Source: Obelidium mucronatum (Eukaryota; Chytridiomycota; Chytridiomycetes; Chytridiales; Chytriomycetaceae). Taken from it: DNA of 64,000 nucleotides. A program made the translations under genes and the position numbers. Where the stretch lies: the NCBI GenBank assembly GCA_025765595.1, contig JAIVFH010000019.1:248001-312000 (forward strand). The letters run 5' to 3'. Below the pieces are notes generated by a model. That model saw only the letters and a program-made list of their open reading frames with translations, ran no database searches and had not been told where the DNA came from. Shown here one piece after another: positions 14,498 through 26,847 of this stretch (position 1 is its first letter; every line of letters starts with the position of its first letter).

Positions 14498-17400
14498 TCA
14501 CCCATTCATTTCTTCAATCAGTTTCCTCACTTTCCCGGTCTCTTCCATCATTTTATCAACAATCCCTTGCCCTGCCCTTTCAATCCGTTCACATTCCCTA
14601 TCCACAATATGCCTCAAGTATGCTTCCACAGTCATTCCTCGCTCCTCGACAGTCAAATCTTGGAGATTTTGGATGACGTTTGTTGCTGATGCTTCGGTTC
14701 CGAGGACACTGGCAAGCAGTTGGTGCAAGGGATCGTCGGGCTCATTATGGGCTTCGTCGTCATCTTCTTCGCCTTCCTCTACTTCGCCATCGTCGTCCAA
14801 CTCAATTACTATATCATCAGGCTCTTCAAGCGTTATTTGCTGTTCTTTTCTATTGGAGTCCTCCTTTTTCTTAATAGTGCTTTGTTTTTCTAAAACGTTT
14901 TGTTCCGCCACCGCCAAATCAACAGCACGATTATCTGAAATAATCGCTGGTTCTTGAACAAGAGTTTGATGTGTTTGGATAGATTGATTTGAGAGCTGTT
15001 GTGTTTCAAAGCCGGTGGGAGCATCACTGTAACAATCCAACAAGTCGTCGGAATCGCTGCTGGCGCTGCTGCAGTCGTTATCGTTGTCAGTGCTTTTATT
15101 TCGCTGTAAATTTCCCGCTGAAGTCGAGGAACTCTGTAGCGCATTTTCGACTGTTTTTGGGTTGACAAAGTTTGTCACTGGTGGTTCTTCCGCAGGTGGT
15201 TGTGATAAAGGTGGAGGATTCTGGTGAAGAAAGTCCTCCAGATCGTCAATCATTTTTGTATAGTCTGCTTTAGGCTTTGTCGGTGGTGGTGGATTAGTTG
15301 GTACACTGCTTTGTTTCACCAGGTTGGATTTTGGAGCAGCAGATGAAAAGAGCGGCTCTGATGCAGGAGCAGCTGAATGTAAAGAAGAAATATTGTCTAA
15401 GGTCACGGTGGTTTCTTTGATACCAGCGGCTTCCTTAGTGAGCTGAGTGAGAATATTTGCCTCAGCAAGAGCAGCCGCCTTCTTTTCAGCCGCTGTTATC
15501 CTTTTTTTTGGAGGCGGTTTGGCAGCTTTTGTTTCTTTGGCTGGCAGAGACACAAGCACCACCTCGCTTTTTCCCCGAAGCTACGTCTTCTGATTGCGTT
15601 GGTTCCACCTTTTTTGAAACGGTTGCTGCCTTTGTTCGGGTGCGGCTGGTGGCAGCCGTAGTCGTCGATTTCAAGGTGGGTTCATTTTCTGAATTCACTG
15701 CTTTTGCGCGTGATGCGGCTGTCGTCTTTCTTGATGCAATTGTTGTTGTGGCTGTTGTAACAGTTGGGCCAGTTCCAGACAAAGGCTTTTGGTTTCCACC
15801 ATGTTCATCTTGACACACTTCATTCTTTGTTGAGGCTTTTGATGTGGCAGTGGGTTTTTTAGTGGCTGTAGTGGTAGCTGCTGTTTTGGTGGCTCCTTGC
15901 GGTCGACCACGCTTTTTCTTTTCGGGTTCCACAGGAGCTAAGATGGCAGTTTCGTGCGTGGCACGGATTTCATTCATTTCTTCATTAGCGGTAGGGATAT
16001 CAAGGCTATTTTCACGGCCAGTCAAGGCTGAAGCTGCTGCTGAATCAGGCTCTTTCATGTCGACATCCTCCATCTCGACAATCATTTCTACCGATTCCAT
16101 ATGCATAATATTTGTTGGCGGTGGGAAATCAACAGCAGTGGTCGGTTCGATGGGATCAACTGTGGGATTCATTGTAACATTCTCGGCATTCGATGAGTTA
16201 CTTTCCCGAGACTTAAACGCATCATTCAACTGTATTGCATCGCTTCTTTTTGTTTCTTTGATGGAGAAGGAAGGATTTGCAATGATTCAATCGCCAGGGC
16301 CTCGACAAGAGGTGGAGCCTGCTTTCCACTAGAAACGCGATTGATTGCGTCCTTCTCAACTTCTTCAGAGGTGGCTCTTTTATTGGAGCTAGTTGCAGTT
16401 GGAGCTGGGATGGTTTTTTCGACGGCAACAGTTTCGGCGACTGGCGCTGGTGTTTCCGAACTTTGGTGAGTTTCCACCGAATTCAAAATAATGTCTTCAA
16501 TGGCATCAGGCAATGGTTTGTCACCATCGACATGTTTTGCAGACTTCTTGGTGGTTTTTGTTGCAACAGGACCATGCGTCGTCCTTTTCGACGTTTTGGA
16601 TAGCGGCTTGGGCTTTTGGGGAGAATTTTCTTGTTCTGCTGTTGTTGTAGTGGCGCTAGAACTAGCGGTTGATTTTGTTGGTTTGGTGGGCTTTGCTTCT
16701 GGTTCAGATTCTGATGCCTAATTTGAAAAAAAAGCGGAAGTATTAAAGCTTGAAGCAAAAAAAAAAAAATAGCGTTAACGAACCAAAGATTCTAGAATCT
16801 TGGGGTCCAGTTTCGCAAGAGCAAGGGGTCCTTTAAAAATAATGCAATCTGGACTGCGTTTCCGATGTTCGAATCTTATTGCAGGGGGGAAGGAAAAAAT
16901 AATGGTATTAGAAGCGAGATGTAACGGGTGTCTATCGCTATGATTATTGTATTTACATTGGATCGTCATTGGCCTCCCATCCATCCAACCCCAACTGGCA
17001 ATACTGACATGTGGCGAAATCAGCCTCATCAGCATTTGGTGGATTATAAAACATTCCGGTGGACGCGATCTATATTTGCGTGTTGTATGTTTAAAAAACA
17101 AAAGCAGCGTTGACAGTTTGATATTCCCTCTACAAACCTTCTCTTTTGTACATTCCCAATTCTCCTTTCCTTCATGCGGCCAAGTCAATTCAATAATCTG
17201 CTTCTTTCGGCCTTTTGTTTGGATGATTGCCTTTTCGAAAGACGCTACTCTGCTTTGCACAGCGGCATCTCCCCAAGGACTGGCTGACACAAGACGCAAG
17301 TTCCTGAGTGAATTCAGAACCCGCGCATCGATTCTAAATAAAAAAAGCCAACAGTGGACACTTTTGAGTCGGTGGTTTTTCGCATCTTCCTCAAAACACT

Positions 17401-17570
17401 TCACTTGTTTCCAGCAAGAATCTTGTCCAGAACAGCGTTGGCCTGTCGGACCCAAGTCTTTCGGACAAAAAGGCAGAATCATCCGGCGTTGGTTAATTTT
17501 CAGGCAGAAGATAGTTTTCTAGTTATACCTTGTCCGCGAGAGATGCCTGCGGAATGCTGCCTGTTTGCAT
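14498..17570 (-). CDS. BIR1: Bir1/survivin-type BIR protein, chromosomal passenger complex
   Basis: Six exons on the minus strand: 17570-17529, 17457-17405, 17333-17138, 17069-16957, 16874-16784, 16717-14498 (about 904 residues). A single BIR domain is assembled across exons 3-5: it opens with SRVASFEK and TWPH, then CQYCQLGLDGWEANDDP, and EHRKRSPDC. The spacing is C-x2-C-x16-H-x6-C, the exact zinc signature. The long tail has an AT-hook-like KKKRGRPQG, Ser/Thr/Lys-rich and acidic segments. It ends with a helical module (TVEAYLRHIVDRECERIERA and on), like the C-terminal domain of fungal Bir1. Known role: Bir1/survivin targets Aurora B to centromeres and binds INCENP/Sli15 and borealin. The frame changes near 16235 and 15560 and the two cancel, so the tail probably contains two small sequence errors. 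Confidence 0.82.
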
Positions 17571-18139
17571 AATTGTTTATATTTTTTTCTCTATACTTTA
17601 TTCTTGATTCTATTTCTCTCAAATCAACAACGAGTTGCCTCTTCCGCAATTGCAGTCGAATAGCGCTATTCAATGCCAAAGTGACGAAAGTAGAGTGGAA
17701 TCTTTCCAAGTATTGCTATCTTTTTCTTTTTATCAAACCCGCTATATCCTGACAAAAAAGCATTTGGGTGAAGTCTGACGCTTCCAAAGCTCTGCCAGCA
17801 TCATCAATGGGCCCTAAAGAATGTCCAACGCTTGGTTGAATTCAAGCAATCTGCGGCCAGATTTCTTTTTACCAAAACACTCGACTCTGCAAAATGTCAG
17901 GCAAAATCTGGAATCGACTGAGATGGGGCTTTTTTTTTTATTTAACAGTATATTCACCTTGTCGACTGCATCAGTTGGAATCATTATCTTTTTTATCAAG
18001 GCAGATTGATTTAGACAACAAAAAAAACTAACTAAATGGAAACTAAAGAGTCGCTTATTATTATATTTATTTGTGATTTTTGTGTTATTTTTATATTCTT
18101 TTATTGCACAAAATCTTCATTAAAAAAAAACGGAGGGAG
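17571..18139. other. Divergent intergenic region, BIR1 and lectin genes
   Basis: About 570 bases between two divergently transcribed genes, so it must hold both promoters. AT-rich with no repeated motif that I could single out. A short hydrophobic reading frame at 18036-18130 (ESLIIIFICDFCVIFIFF) could in principle be a signal peptide for the lectin gene, but I see no good splice to join it. Confidence 0.4.
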
Positions 18140-19620
18140 ATGGCAACATCAACAAACACTTTCCCGCTCAAGTCGTATTCACTTGAATGGCCATACATTG
18201 GTACAAAAAAATTCCGTCCCTCTCTCTCTGTATGCTTTCCAACATCATCTAACGGCACACACCCACACAATCTTGCCATCTCTATAAATAGATGAGTCCT
18301 TTGGGAACAGGTACTGGAACTACGGCGGGGACACTATCATCAACCTCAAAGATCAACTGATATCACTGACGAGGGAAGTACCGCATCAATCAGGATGGTT
18401 ATGGTCTACGCAGGTGAGAGGGGGGAGGGGGATGTCAGGCGGCGGCGGGAAGATTCCGCATCAGAGACCTGTCAAAATTTCAACCACCTCGCCGATGCTG
18501 AATTCCAAAAAAAACCCAAAAACCAAAACAAATCCAATCGGAACAGCAACTCACGGGACAAGCATGGGACAGTTGATATTGATTTTAAAGTGCACGGGAA
18601 AGCGGGTGCATTCCACGGCGATGGATTTGCCTTTTGGTACACCAAAGGACGACAAACTAAAGGTTTTAAAAATATCTTTCTTTTTCATTTTGAATTCGTT
18701 CTCATGTTTCTTTTTTTTTGGGTCTTTTAAGGCCCAGTGTTTGGAAACCAGGATAAATTTGAAGGCTTGGGCGTCATATTTGACACTTTCAAAAACGGAA
18801 AGCACGACTACACGTTCCCCTATGTATCTGTGCAAATCGGAGACGGGATCACGGGGTATGATTTCAAGACGGATGGAAAGTCTGGGGAAGCCGGTGGTTG
18901 CATTGCAGCTGATTTTAGAAACCGGGCCTTCAAGACAGTGGCGAGAGTTGAATATGTCGCCGGTGATTATTTAAAGGTGGGTTTATCTCTTTTTCTCGCT
19001 CTTTTGTCTCTCGTATACGTTGAGTGATTTTTTCAAATATCCTTCTTCCTCTGAAGGTGCTGTTGAATGTAAAAGGAAATGACCAGTGGGAAGAATGCGC
19101 TCTCATTAAGGATGTGACGTTACCGTCGTATGGGTATTTGGGGTTCACATCGCATACTGGTGCAGCATCAGGTACTCGTTTCTCAAAAGGTTTGAACTCA
19201 TTCCTAATTATTCTGCTTTTAATTAAGATCGCCATGATATTATCCGTGTCTCATCCAACGGAATGACAAACGTGAGTTCAAACCAAGTTATTTATAAGAC
19301 CCGCATGGCTTACACAAAAAAAATGCAGGCGAAATCGTACGCACCCAAAAAACCCCAACAGCAACAACAAACTCAACAACAATCAGCACGAAACAACAAA
19401 AACAACAACAATGCCAAAGTTCTCCGCAGCACTGGCGGCAATTTAGATTCCCAAAACGATGGTGGATTATTTGAACGCGCAGTTTCTGATTCTGATGGGC
19501 GTGTTTGCGCTTTGTCTTGTTGGTGTGGGGACTCTGCGTTGCGTACAAGAAGGTGAAAGTTCATTATCCCGAAAGCGCCAAAAGCGTATAATAAAAGGAT
19601 TTGAAGGAAAATATCATAAC
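18140..19620 (+). CDS. ERGIC-53/VIP36-type L-type lectin, cargo receptor
   Basis: Legume-like lectin of the ER-Golgi cargo-receptor family (ERGIC-53, VIP36, Emp46/47), which binds high-mannose glycans during early secretion. Exons: 18140-18200, 18292-18413, 18467-18662, 18732-18976, 19057-19171, 19228-19271, 19329 to about 19560-19620. The lectin core reads YWNYGGD, SGWLWS, IDFKVHGKAGAFHGDGFAFW (sugar/Ca site DG.AFWY), VFGNQDKFEGLGVIFDTFKN, GGCIAADFRN and YLGFTSHTGAASG. A Gln/Asn-rich linker then leads to a transmembrane segment, LNAQFLILMGVFALCLVGVG, reached only after a +1 frame change near 19460. No convincing signal peptide precedes MATSTNTFPL, so a 5' exon may be missing from this model. 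The cytoplasmic tail is not resolved. Family call firm; ends uncertain. Confidence 0.78.
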
Positions 19621-19800
19621 CATCATCATAATTATTGTTCGGTTTTCTGCAGTATGTTGAATTTTGTCCGAAAAAAAAAATGGACAAACAACCCAAGGTC
19701 TTGTATCGCCGCCACACCAGTCATTTTTTTTATTCCACCTATATGCCCATCTTCTTGTCTCTAAAAATAAGAATAAAAACAGCGGTCCGTCGCCGAAGGC

Positions 19801-21211
19801 ATGAATCCCGAATTTGGATGCTACAAAAAGAAAAAGAAGACCAAAGCCACAAAACATCAGTCTGCTGCACTCGCTGTTACCGAACCAGCAGCAGAAGATG
19901 AATTCTTGTACAAATCAGAGGCAGAAAAGACTGAACCAGAAGCAGAAGAAGCGGGAAGTTGGAGATGAACCACAACACCCAGCGCAGCAACAACAGCAAC
20001 AACAGCGCCACACAGAGTCGTGGATCCCCGTCGCAGTAGCTGAAACTCCAATGATTATCAAAAACAGAGTCATGCGGAATGAACTTCTAGTCCCCGTACC
20101 ACTCCCTATTTTGCCTATTCCATCAAAGGATTTAGACACTAGCGGCCGCAATAGAAGGAGAAGCAGTCTGTCCCGCGGAAAGAGACTGTCGAGTCGCGGA
20201 ACTGGAATCAGGTCTGGTAAGATATTCCCTTTTGTTTCTTTTTTTTTTTATTTTTAATGACCACTTGACTCATGTTTTAATTTCTTTCTCCTTCAACAGC
20301 TCCTCCTCATCAGTCCATCGATTCGCGTGAATTTTACAAACACGTTGATCCAGAAGAAAGTGACCCGATTCGTCTCAGACAGATCCTAGCATGGTCGGCG
20401 AAACTGGTTAAACACGAATTGTTGAATGATCAATCGAATAACGACCCAAAGAGTTGAGTTATCAACTTTTGTTTTTTGACAATGAAGTAACTTCAAAAAT
20501 TCAATAGACCTGAAAATGTACGATGCGGTGATTACTGGTCTTGTAAACAAATCAATCGGAACCTCATGGTACAATCGCGATCGGACTGTCGCAGAAGACG
20601 CTCCAAAAATAGTGAAAGCTCCACATCCAGATGATGCGAAAAATAGGGCAAAAATTGAAGCTCTGGAGGAAGAAATTCAAAGGTATGCGTGTGGGTGTGG
20701 TTTTTTGTTGTGTGTAGTGTATATTTTAAATGTTTAACCTGCGAAAAAGCCTCTTGAGAGAAGAACAGGAATATGAAAATATTCAAACGCGTTGCAGAGA
20801 AATCGAGAAACGTTCGAAAGACGTGGCGCCAGTCGATCTACAGTCTCTTATTTGTAAGCTCGATCACGAGCAACATGCGCTGCTTGAAAAGGCATTGTCA
20901 TTGACAAAGGAACAAGTTGCATTGGACGCCTGGGTCAAGGATACAGTCAAAAAGTTCAAGATGGGTGTATGTAAAATCCTTATTCTTTCATTCTGTGACT
21001 GACTTACTTTAAACCTTAGATTTATGAACGGCATGACCATGTCTTGGCGTTGACGCGCAAACTGCACTTTTCGCAGAAACACTGTGATCAGTTGTATGGA
21101 TCCCTCGTTGAAGCGTATGAAAGCGAACGCAGAAAGAGACAGCAGCTTGTGGAGCCGATGACTGTGTTGCGGATGCTGGGAGGACTGGGGGTTTCAGCAG
21201 AAGAAAAGTGA
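19801..21211 (+). CDS. DSN1: Dsn1/Mis13, Mis12-complex kinetochore subunit
   Basis: Exons 19801-20216, 20300-20452, 20508-20682, 20750-20966, 21020-21211; splice phases agree throughout. The diagnostic Dsn1/Mis13 motif is present: NRRRSSLSRGKRLSSRG, a basic Aurora B target segment that normally masks the CENP-C-binding surface. It is followed by REFYKHVDPEES, RLRQILAWSAKLVKHELL and an IGTSWYNR motif, then a coiled-coil C-terminal half. The summed exon length is 1153, one base more than a multiple of three, which fits the single frame change seen at about 19955 (extra G after GCG). With that corrected the product is 383 residues, normal for the family. Dsn1 links inner centromere proteins to Ndc80 at the outer kinetochore. 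Start chosen as the ATG in frame with the acidic Ala/Glu-rich N-terminus. Confidence 0.8.
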
Positions 21212-21301
21212 CGAAGCTTTTGATGTATTATTAGCCTTTTTTATTTTAATATTTAATTGTATTGAATATTATTATTTGAATATTACTCGACAACAATATT
21301 A

Positions 21302-23154
21302 ATGTTTGGCGGCTTTGGCAGTTCTGGATTTGGACAAGCCGCCAACACCAACACGCAGCCGCAGAGCGTCTTTGGAAGCCGCGGCTTTGCGAACGCAAAC
21401 GGGTCGGTGTTTGGCGCCAACGCGGGCAGCGCAAACTCGGGCCTCGGCACGGGCGGCTTTTCGTTCACGGGAAACTCCTGCGCCGGGCCAGCAGAGCGTG
21501 TTTGGACAGCGGCCGAGCCAGAGTCAGAGTCAGAGCCAGAGTGTGTTTGGCCAAAGTCAAAGTGGTCAGAGCGTGTTTGGACAGAGCCAGAGCGTCTTTG
21601 GTCAGAGCAGCCAGCCAAACACCACCTCGACCTCGACCACACAGGCGAGCGTGTTTGGCGCTGCAAGGCAACCTGGGAGTGTGTTTGGCACGCAGAGTGG
21701 GGCCTTTGGCACAGCCCAGCCGCAACAGCAGCAACAACAACAACAGTCACTACAACAGCAGCAGCAAGGGAGTGTCTTTGGCTCGAGCGCCTTTGGACAA
21801 TCGGCTTTTGGCAGTGGCAGCAGCAGCCAGCCCACCGCTTCCGTGTTTGGGAATCAGTCTGGATCAACCGCGTCAGTCTTTGGCGCAAATTCCAAGCCGC
21901 CGGCGATGGGAGTCTTTGGAACCAATTCGGCTTCTGTGTTTGGGAGCGCTGTTGCGGCTCCAAGTATTCCTGCCACGACAACTCCAAATATTGCGCCAAA
22001 CGCTGCATTTGGGGGCACTACTATATCGGCACCGCCCAATAAACCAACAAGCCACATCCCAACGCCTCCGTTGAGTACCTTTTTTGTTTTTGTTGATTGA
22101 TTTTCTAATCAAAGAAAAACAAACACAGAAATGTTACAGAATCTGTTCGTAAAGATTTCACATATCCAGAAAGACCACTATGGCCCCTCAGTTGCTACGG
22201 AATTACAAAGGATGATCCGTGTATCTTGTCAGGAACGGACGTTTCATATGAAGAAGCACGCGTTTTGTTTTGTCATGATCTGAGAGTGAATGGAAATACT
22301 CAGCAATATGTAAATATGGATTGCCGAAGGCGGTGTATTTTTTACCTCAATTGCCATAGGCAATTTTTCTCTCTTTTTTTTCTTCTTTCGTCAAGCATTC
22401 GTTTATTTTTTTTCCTTCAACTCTCACTTATATTAAATCCAGTGCCAATACTTTCTGCAAGCCACATCAGCACACGCCCAAGAAGCAAACAACCTCCTAC
22501 AAGATCCACATGCCCAGCACGTAGCAATGAGGAAAGGAACCCTTGTTCAAAGCCAGATTGGCGCTTTTGTTGCCTCTAGAGTAGGGAGCCTTGCCTTTCC
22601 AGCTGCGAACCCAACGCCTTTTGGGGATTCTAATGGCGTCCCCATTTCTTTCGGCGGATCTTCTACTGCTTCGAATACTTCAACTGCGATGGTTGGCAGT
22701 GTTTCTGCTGCTGCTTTTCCACCTGCTGCTTGCTGCTTCAGCTGCTCCTGCAGCAAAAACTGGATTTGGATTCGGAGTCGCTCCGAGCTCACAGCAATCA
22801 TTGGGTTTTGGATTCGGAAGCGTTTCATCATCATCGCCATCGCAAGCAGCAGCACCTTCAAATGTATTCAGTCAAAATAATGCAGCGCCTATTCCAGTGA
22901 AGGCGGCTCCACCACCTCCTGTAAAATCTACGGCACCTACCGCAACAGCATCAGCTTCAGCAGCCCCAACACTTGTGCATAACCGTCATATCCCACCTGA
23001 AATCTTGGAAATGGCGGCGCGATGGAATCTGAAATACCCGATTATGGTTGATTTACATCAAGATGATTTGGATGAATTGAATGCATCAGAGTTTGGTGGT
23101 AGGGAGAATGGAAAGTTGATTCCAGAGTATGTACCAGTAGAATATCGGCGATGA
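21302..23154 (+). CDS. NUP42: FG nucleoporin, Nup42/AMO1-like
   Basis: Three exons: 21302-22074, 22129-22309, 22443-23154. The N-terminal half is packed with SVFG, SAFG and GFG repeats (for example SVFGQSQSVFGQ), the FG barrier type of the nuclear pore. A folded middle segment follows: RPLWPLSCYG, then GTDVSYEEARVLF and NTQQYCQYFLQATSAHAQ, resembling the Gle1-proximal part of Nup42/NUPL2. A second FG patch (TGFGFG, LGFGFG) and a C-terminus with DLDELNASEFGG and LIPEYVPVEY complete it; the end corresponds to the FKA..F..GKIPE-type Gle1-binding motif in fungal homologues. Role: mRNA export at the cytoplasmic pore face with Gle1 and Dbp5. Extra bases break the frame near 21474 and 22730, and the 22074/22129 junction is also off by one. 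No CCCH zinc finger is visible at the N-terminus. Confidence 0.65.
22321..22365. repeat. GC-rich triloop palindromes in a Nup42 intron
   Basis: Within the intron at 22310-22442 two short inverted repeats stand next to each other: GCC-GAA-GGC at 22323-22331 and ATTGCC-ATA-GGCAAT at 22350-22364. They are the same type of element as those in the MCM4 introns and Elongin C array about 20 kb away. Confidence 0.7.
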
Positions 23155-23329
23155 TACTTGAAAATAAAAAAACATGCATACATATATATTTCCAAAAAAT
23201 TAACAACAAAGGAAAATGCATCCAAAAAAGTATTGAATCTATATACAAATAAGGCAACTGCAGAACTTGGTAATTTTTTTCTTCAAGTCTTCTTGACAAA
23301 CTTGACACTTGAAAAAAAAAAACAGACAC

Positions 23330-26300
23330 ATGAGCTACGACTATTCACAGATCCTTCTTCCTGGAAACTGCTATGTATCACCATACGCGATCGGACTTCC
23401 TGTGACGGATTATGGATATTCATGTGCATCGCGATTCTACTGTAAGTGTTTGTTTTGTTTGTTTGTCTTGTTTGCAGGCAATTCAAAACTGTGGGCGCAA
23501 AAGATCACGGTTAAGCTATAAACAAAAACAAAAAAAAAGAATAGGTCCGAATGCTACATCTTCAGTGACAAAGTCTCTTCCCCAGCTTTGTTCTGCTACG
23601 GCTGGATGTGTTGCGACGCGTTTAAAAACAAGCTTATGCACCGTATGTTATTCAGTCCACTCTTCCCGGAATCCTCCCTCCCCTCCGAATCCTTTTGGAT
23701 CAGCATCATATTCCAAAAAAAAAAATTATAATTCAACGGATTTTTTTTTCCAGCCTCAAGGCCCATATGAACCGTCAATCTGTCCACCAGGCTATTACTG
23801 CCCCGACCCGAAAACAATATACCAATGCCCTGAAGGATCATGGTGTCCCACTGGAACCAGTGTTCCACGAACGTGTCCGTCATTGAGTAGTTGTCCTGTT
23901 GGAACCGTGGCGCCGAAATATTATGGCGGGATTGTTATTTGCGCGATTGTTGATTTCGTGCTTGTAGTGCTGTATGTTGGGGTAAAGTATCGGCAACGTG
24001 GGGTTGGGAATGTTTTGAAAAGAGTTTTTGGGAAAGGAGGACAAGTCGGGGGTGGGGGGCAGGAAGAAACGATCTATCGATGGTGTTGTAGCTGGAGCTG
24101 TGGTGCCTGAAGACGTTATCAACATTGGGGTACCAGATGACAAGGAAGATATTGGTGAAGATGGTTTATCGCCAGATGATGTTGAATCCTCAAAGAGAAA
24201 CCGTCAACCCAGCGCTCAACCAGAAACGGTCCTCGGTCGGATTTCAGTAAACGAAATTCTGGGGAAAAATTTGCAAAAGGCGGATAGTGAAGGAGAGTTG
24301 GGAGGGTTTATGCAAGATTTCAGAACTGCTTTGGATGGGAAAGAGGATGTTTTTATTGACTTTGATTTCAGGGATTTGGGGTTGAGGCTTAAGGAAGGGA
24401 AAACAATTTTGAAGGGCGTGAATGGGATGATTCGGAGCAAGAAATTGACGGTATGGGTCATGCAAGGAGAGAGGGCTGTTTTCTCGTCTGTCTAAACTAT
24501 AAATAACAGGCTATCATGGGTCCATCTGGCTGCGGTAAAACGACTTTCATGAGTGTATTGATGGGAAAGGTTGCTCGAACTTCTGGAAAGCTATTGATCA
24601 ACAACGATGAATGCGAAATGTAAGCCGATTCAGATTGAATTATTAATCAGTTTTGGATGGCTGTCGCTGAATACAACGATTAAAAATACGCTTACCTTTA
24701 GGTCTAAGTACAAAAAGGTGATTCAAAAAAAAATCAAAAAAAATAGGATATATATAAGTAAGAGATATAACCTTTTTTTTAGATTATTGGATATGTTCCG
24801 CAAGAAGATATCATGCTTCGTGAACTCACTGTCCGCGAAAACATTTATCATTCGGCTCGCGTTCGCTTACCAAATAATTGGACTGGTGTTCAGGTCAATA
24901 AGTTTGTCGACAATGTCTTGGAAGTTTTAAAGTACGAATTTGTGTTTTTGACATAATGATTGCATACTAGTTTATTGATGACATTCCGTTATTTTTTGGA
25001 TAGTTTAACCCACGTTCAACATAACTTGATTGGATCTGAGAGTGAGAGAGGGATATCAGGAGGACAAAGGAAACGCGTTAATATCGGGATGGAGTTGGCA
25101 GGAGGTAAAAATGGAACATCTTTGTACTTCTTGAGTTTGGTTTTTCATCAATCGTCTTCATAGTGCCAATCGCGCTTTTCCTGGATGAACCAACAAGTGG
25201 GTAAGTAATATCGATTAATTTGGCGTAAACCGCCAAAAAAAAAGCTAAAATGACATCGCTTCATTTCAGGCTTGATTCCACATCTTCTTTGAAAGTTGCT
25301 GAAATTCTCAGGAAAATTGCATCTCTTGGGTTGACAGTTGTTTCCGTAATTCATCAGCCGCGATATGAAATCTTTCAACAGTTTAATGACCTCTTGATGC
25401 TGGTACCTGGAGGGAAAACGGCTTACATCGGTCCTACTTGTTTTGTTGTAGAATACTTTAAGGAGCTTGGATACTTTTTCGATGCTCTGGCTAATCCAGC
25501 GGGTGAACAAAAGGTTTTTTCCCAGTCTCAAAAACTAAATGTGCCCCACTCCCCTTTTTTTTCTTTTTGGTCAGACATTCTTATGGATATTCTCAGTGGA
25601 AAGGGCATCCACCTGCGAGACGAACATATCACGTCAGACGGGCTCGTTGAAAAATGGGAAAGCTTTGGTAAAAGCTGGGTAGACGCAAAAATAGCAGCTG
25701 GAGAGAAAGAAGACCACACGTTGCATACTCCAGAAGAATGCACTGCATCCACAAGAGATTTGGAAGGGATTGTCAAGAAGAGAGGATCTTCAATTTTCAC
25801 CCAGATTGCGTTGTGTCATAACCGGTATTTAATTCAGCAGTATAGACGTGCTGGTAGTTTGGCGATTGAAATAGGTGTCGCGTCTCTTGCTGGTGGACTG
25901 GTAAGAAATATAGTATCCCTGTAATTAATGAGATTAAAATTTGAAAACAATACGATACATAGATGGGGATTGCAATTATGGGACAGGACGGGATGATATT
26001 CAAAGGAGTCATTGTGGCTCCTTACGAAGCCCTCACTCCGTCTACAATCACATGGCTGATTCCACAGCTTGGATTACTGATTGGAATGGCTTGCAGCTTG
26101 GCAGGGGCACCAGCTGGGGTTAAAGTATTTGCAGAAGAGCAAACTGTATATTGGAGAGAAGCCGCAAATGGGCACAATAAGGCAGCTTATTTCACCGGAA
26201 AGGCACTGTCGTCAATTTACCGCTTCGTATTGAGCTCATTACATTTCACTGCCATCTTTGCTGTTCTTGGTCTCCCGTCTGCTCCGTTTGAATTCATTTA

Positions 26301-26765
26301 CGCTTGTATCTTACTACAGTTCTGGTGCGTGTATGGATTGGCCATGGTTGTTTCCATGATTGTTCGGCGCGAGGATTCTGCGTTGTTGGCTGTTGTTGTT
26401 TGCTTGTTTTCGGCTGTGTTTTGTGGATGTAAGTCGCACAGATTCAAAAATTAAAAGTAACCTAGAGCTCGATCTCATCTGCTATCTACTCTTTAACAGA
26501 CGGGCCAACCATCAAAGATAGTTATTCCATGGGAATCACATTCATCTTTCACATGTCATACAATCGGTGGGCAACTGAAGCATGGTTCTCCAAGGAATTG
26601 AGTATTTTTGAAGGGGTTTATAAGATTGAAGATGCAGCGGAAGGCTTTGGGTATGTGTTGAACAAGGAAGGAATGAACCTCTTGTTATGCTTTGTGATTG
26701 GTGTCGTTTTGAGAGCAAAGGCTTTCGCTTTGATGGTGCTTTTGCATCGCGATAAGCAAAAGTAA
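23330..26765 (+). CDS. ABC transporter, ABCG24/28-type half transporter (copy 1)
   Basis: A multi-exon ABCG gene. The exposed N-terminal part is Cys-rich ([30 protein letters not shown]), as in plant ABCG24/ABCG28 and fungal relatives, followed by one hydrophobic span near 23930-23990. The nucleotide-binding domain shows Walker [10 protein letters not shown] (about 24522), VPQED, signature ISGGQRKR (25045-25070), Walker [11 protein letters not shown] and HQPRYEIF with the switch His. The membrane domain follows with [19 protein letters not shown] and other spans, ending HRDKQK. Substrate unknown; ABCG half transporters dimerise. The start at 23330 lacks a signal peptide, so an upstream exon is possible. 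One +1 frame change near 24010-24030. The neighbouring gene 82 bases downstream is a tandem paralogue. Confidence 0.82.
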
Positions 26766-26847
26766 AAACAATAATATTGTATTACAAGCGTGTTTCTTCA
26801 GAAAAAATTCTTTTGCTTATTAGACAATTCTCTCCCAGATCCCAAAT

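Noticed and set aside
18036..18130. Hydrophobic peptide that could be a signal peptide of the lectin gene
   Set aside because: No convincing donor/acceptor pair joins it in frame to MATSTNTFPL, and the region is AT-rich, which gives hydrophobic frames by chance.
24028..24110. Overlapping frames in ABCG copy 1 as two separate genes
   Set aside because: The downstream frame continues the same protein into the nucleotide-binding domain exactly as in copy 2; a single +1 base change is simpler.
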